Source: SHXO01 sp964523885
Lineage (GTDB): Bacteria; Pseudomonadota; Gammaproteobacteria; Burkholderiales; SHXO01
Assembly: GCA_964523885.1 (NCBI GenBank)
Contig: CAZFYX010000072.1
Span: forward strand, 79,103 to 143,102
Direction: 5' to 3'
DNA length: 64,000 nucleotides
In this document: one piece after another, positions 63,626 through 64,000 of the stretch
Numbering within the stretch: position 1 is the stretch's first letter
Layout: each line of letters opens with the position of its first letter
Notes under the pieces: generated by a model
What the model was told of the DNA's origin: nothing
Databases searched by the model: none
What the model saw: the letters and a program-made list of their open reading frames with translations, nothing else
Translations under genes and position numbers: made by a program

Positions 63626-64000
63626 CGCGCTGGTCCGCGCGCTGCGCCACATCGGCCATCGCTTCATCGACGGGGTGTGGCGGCTGGGCTATGCCAGCCG
63701 CTTCTTCTCGCTCGTGCTGCTGCGCTCCGGGCCGAGCTTCCGCCGCTTCGGCCTCACCGTCCGCGAGGTCTACTTCGCCGGGGTCCTCTCGCTCATCATC
63801 ATCCTGGTCTCCGGCCTGTTCGTCGGCATGGTGCTGGGGCTGCAGGGCTACGACACGCTCCAGCGCTTCGGCTCGGAGGAGGCGGTGGGTACGCTGGTTG
63901 CGCTGTCACTCGTGCGCGAGCTCGGCCCGGTGGTCGCCGCGCTGCTGTTCGCCAGCCGGGCCGGCTCGGCGATGACCGCCGAGATCGGCCTGATGAAGGC
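63618..64000 (+). CDS. mlaE: Phospholipid ABC transporter permease MlaE, N-terminal part (3' truncated by window edge)
   Basis: The frame starts at a TTG (63618) overlapping the mlaF stop by 8 nt, with GGAG seven bases upstream, and stays open to the window end. About 127 residues are visible. They include VREVYFAGVLSLIIILVSGLFVGMVLGLQGY and LVRELGPVVAALLFASRAGSAMTAEIG, both characteristic of MlaE permeases. Gene order mlaF-mlaE supports the call. Confidence 0.93.
   Translation, partial: MDNALVRALRHIGHRFIDGVWRLGYASRFFSLVLLRSGPSFRRFGLTVREVYFAGVLSLIIILVSGLFVGMVLGLQGYDTLQRFGSEEAVGTLVALSLVRELGPVVAALLFASRAGSAMTAEIGLMK

Overview
The window is high-GC, densely packed bacterial chromosome. It carries the end of a purple-bacterial photosynthesis gene cluster, then housekeeping operons, then a large type IV pilus-like (MSH-type) locus. 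No transposase, integrase, CRISPR array or rRNA was found. The order bchB-H-L-M-lhaA-puhABC-acsF-puhE and the block kdsD-kdsC-lptC-lptA-lptB-rpoN-hpf-ptsN-hprK-rapZ (HPr kinase present, CPA2 antiporter divergent from kdsD, mutY close by) suggest an aerobic-capable phototrophic betaproteobacterium, most likely of the Burkholderiales. A gammaproteobacterium is not excluded. This assignment is inferred from gene content and order, not from a phylogeny.

Layout. (1) 1-13311, + strand: photosynthesis genes. These are the bchB C-terminus, bchH, bchL, bchM, lhaA, puhA, puhB, puhC, acsF and puhE, then a membrane-anchored alpha/beta hydrolase and bchJ. Most junctions overlap or abut. bchJ has its own upstream FNR/CRP-type palindrome. 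(2) 13393-25699: arsC-like reductase, a small basic ORF, pepN, an SDR, an AlaX-type editing protein, hemW, a methyltransferase, a membrane protein, trmB, thiG and thiS, then a secreted beta-propeller and diheme cytochrome pair. (3) 25819-31529: tRNA-Gly(CCC), an AsmA protein, mutY, a LON-domain protein, ubiX and a secreted protein. (4) 31529-41629: rapZ-hprK-ptsN-hpf-rpoN (nitrogen PTS and sigma-54), lptB-lptA-lptC-kdsC-kdsD (LPS export and KDO synthesis), and a divergent KefB-type antiporter. (5) 41664-62678, nearly all - strand: the pilus-like locus. It has three tandem prepilin paralogues, an ABC permease with a TPR-like partner, two further pilin-like proteins, MshK/J/I/G/E/N/L/M-type assembly proteins, a sigma-54-dependent response regulator and an ABC ATPase. 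A histidine kinase is embedded on the + strand. (6) 62801-64000: mlaF and the start of mlaE.

How the genes work together. BchH, BchM, AcsF, BchB/L and BchJ act in the protoporphyrin-to-bacteriochlorophyll branch. LhaA and the Puh proteins assemble the light-harvesting 1/reaction-centre complex. In the pilus region the assembly ATPase carries two MshEN-type motifs that bind cyclic di-GMP in related proteins. The prepilin gene at 43987 is preceded by a good sigma-54 -24/-12 element with an inverted repeat further upstream. With rpoN, a GAFTGA response regulator and a histidine kinase all in the window, this suggests a regulated surface or secretion system. That locus is the most interesting part of the window.
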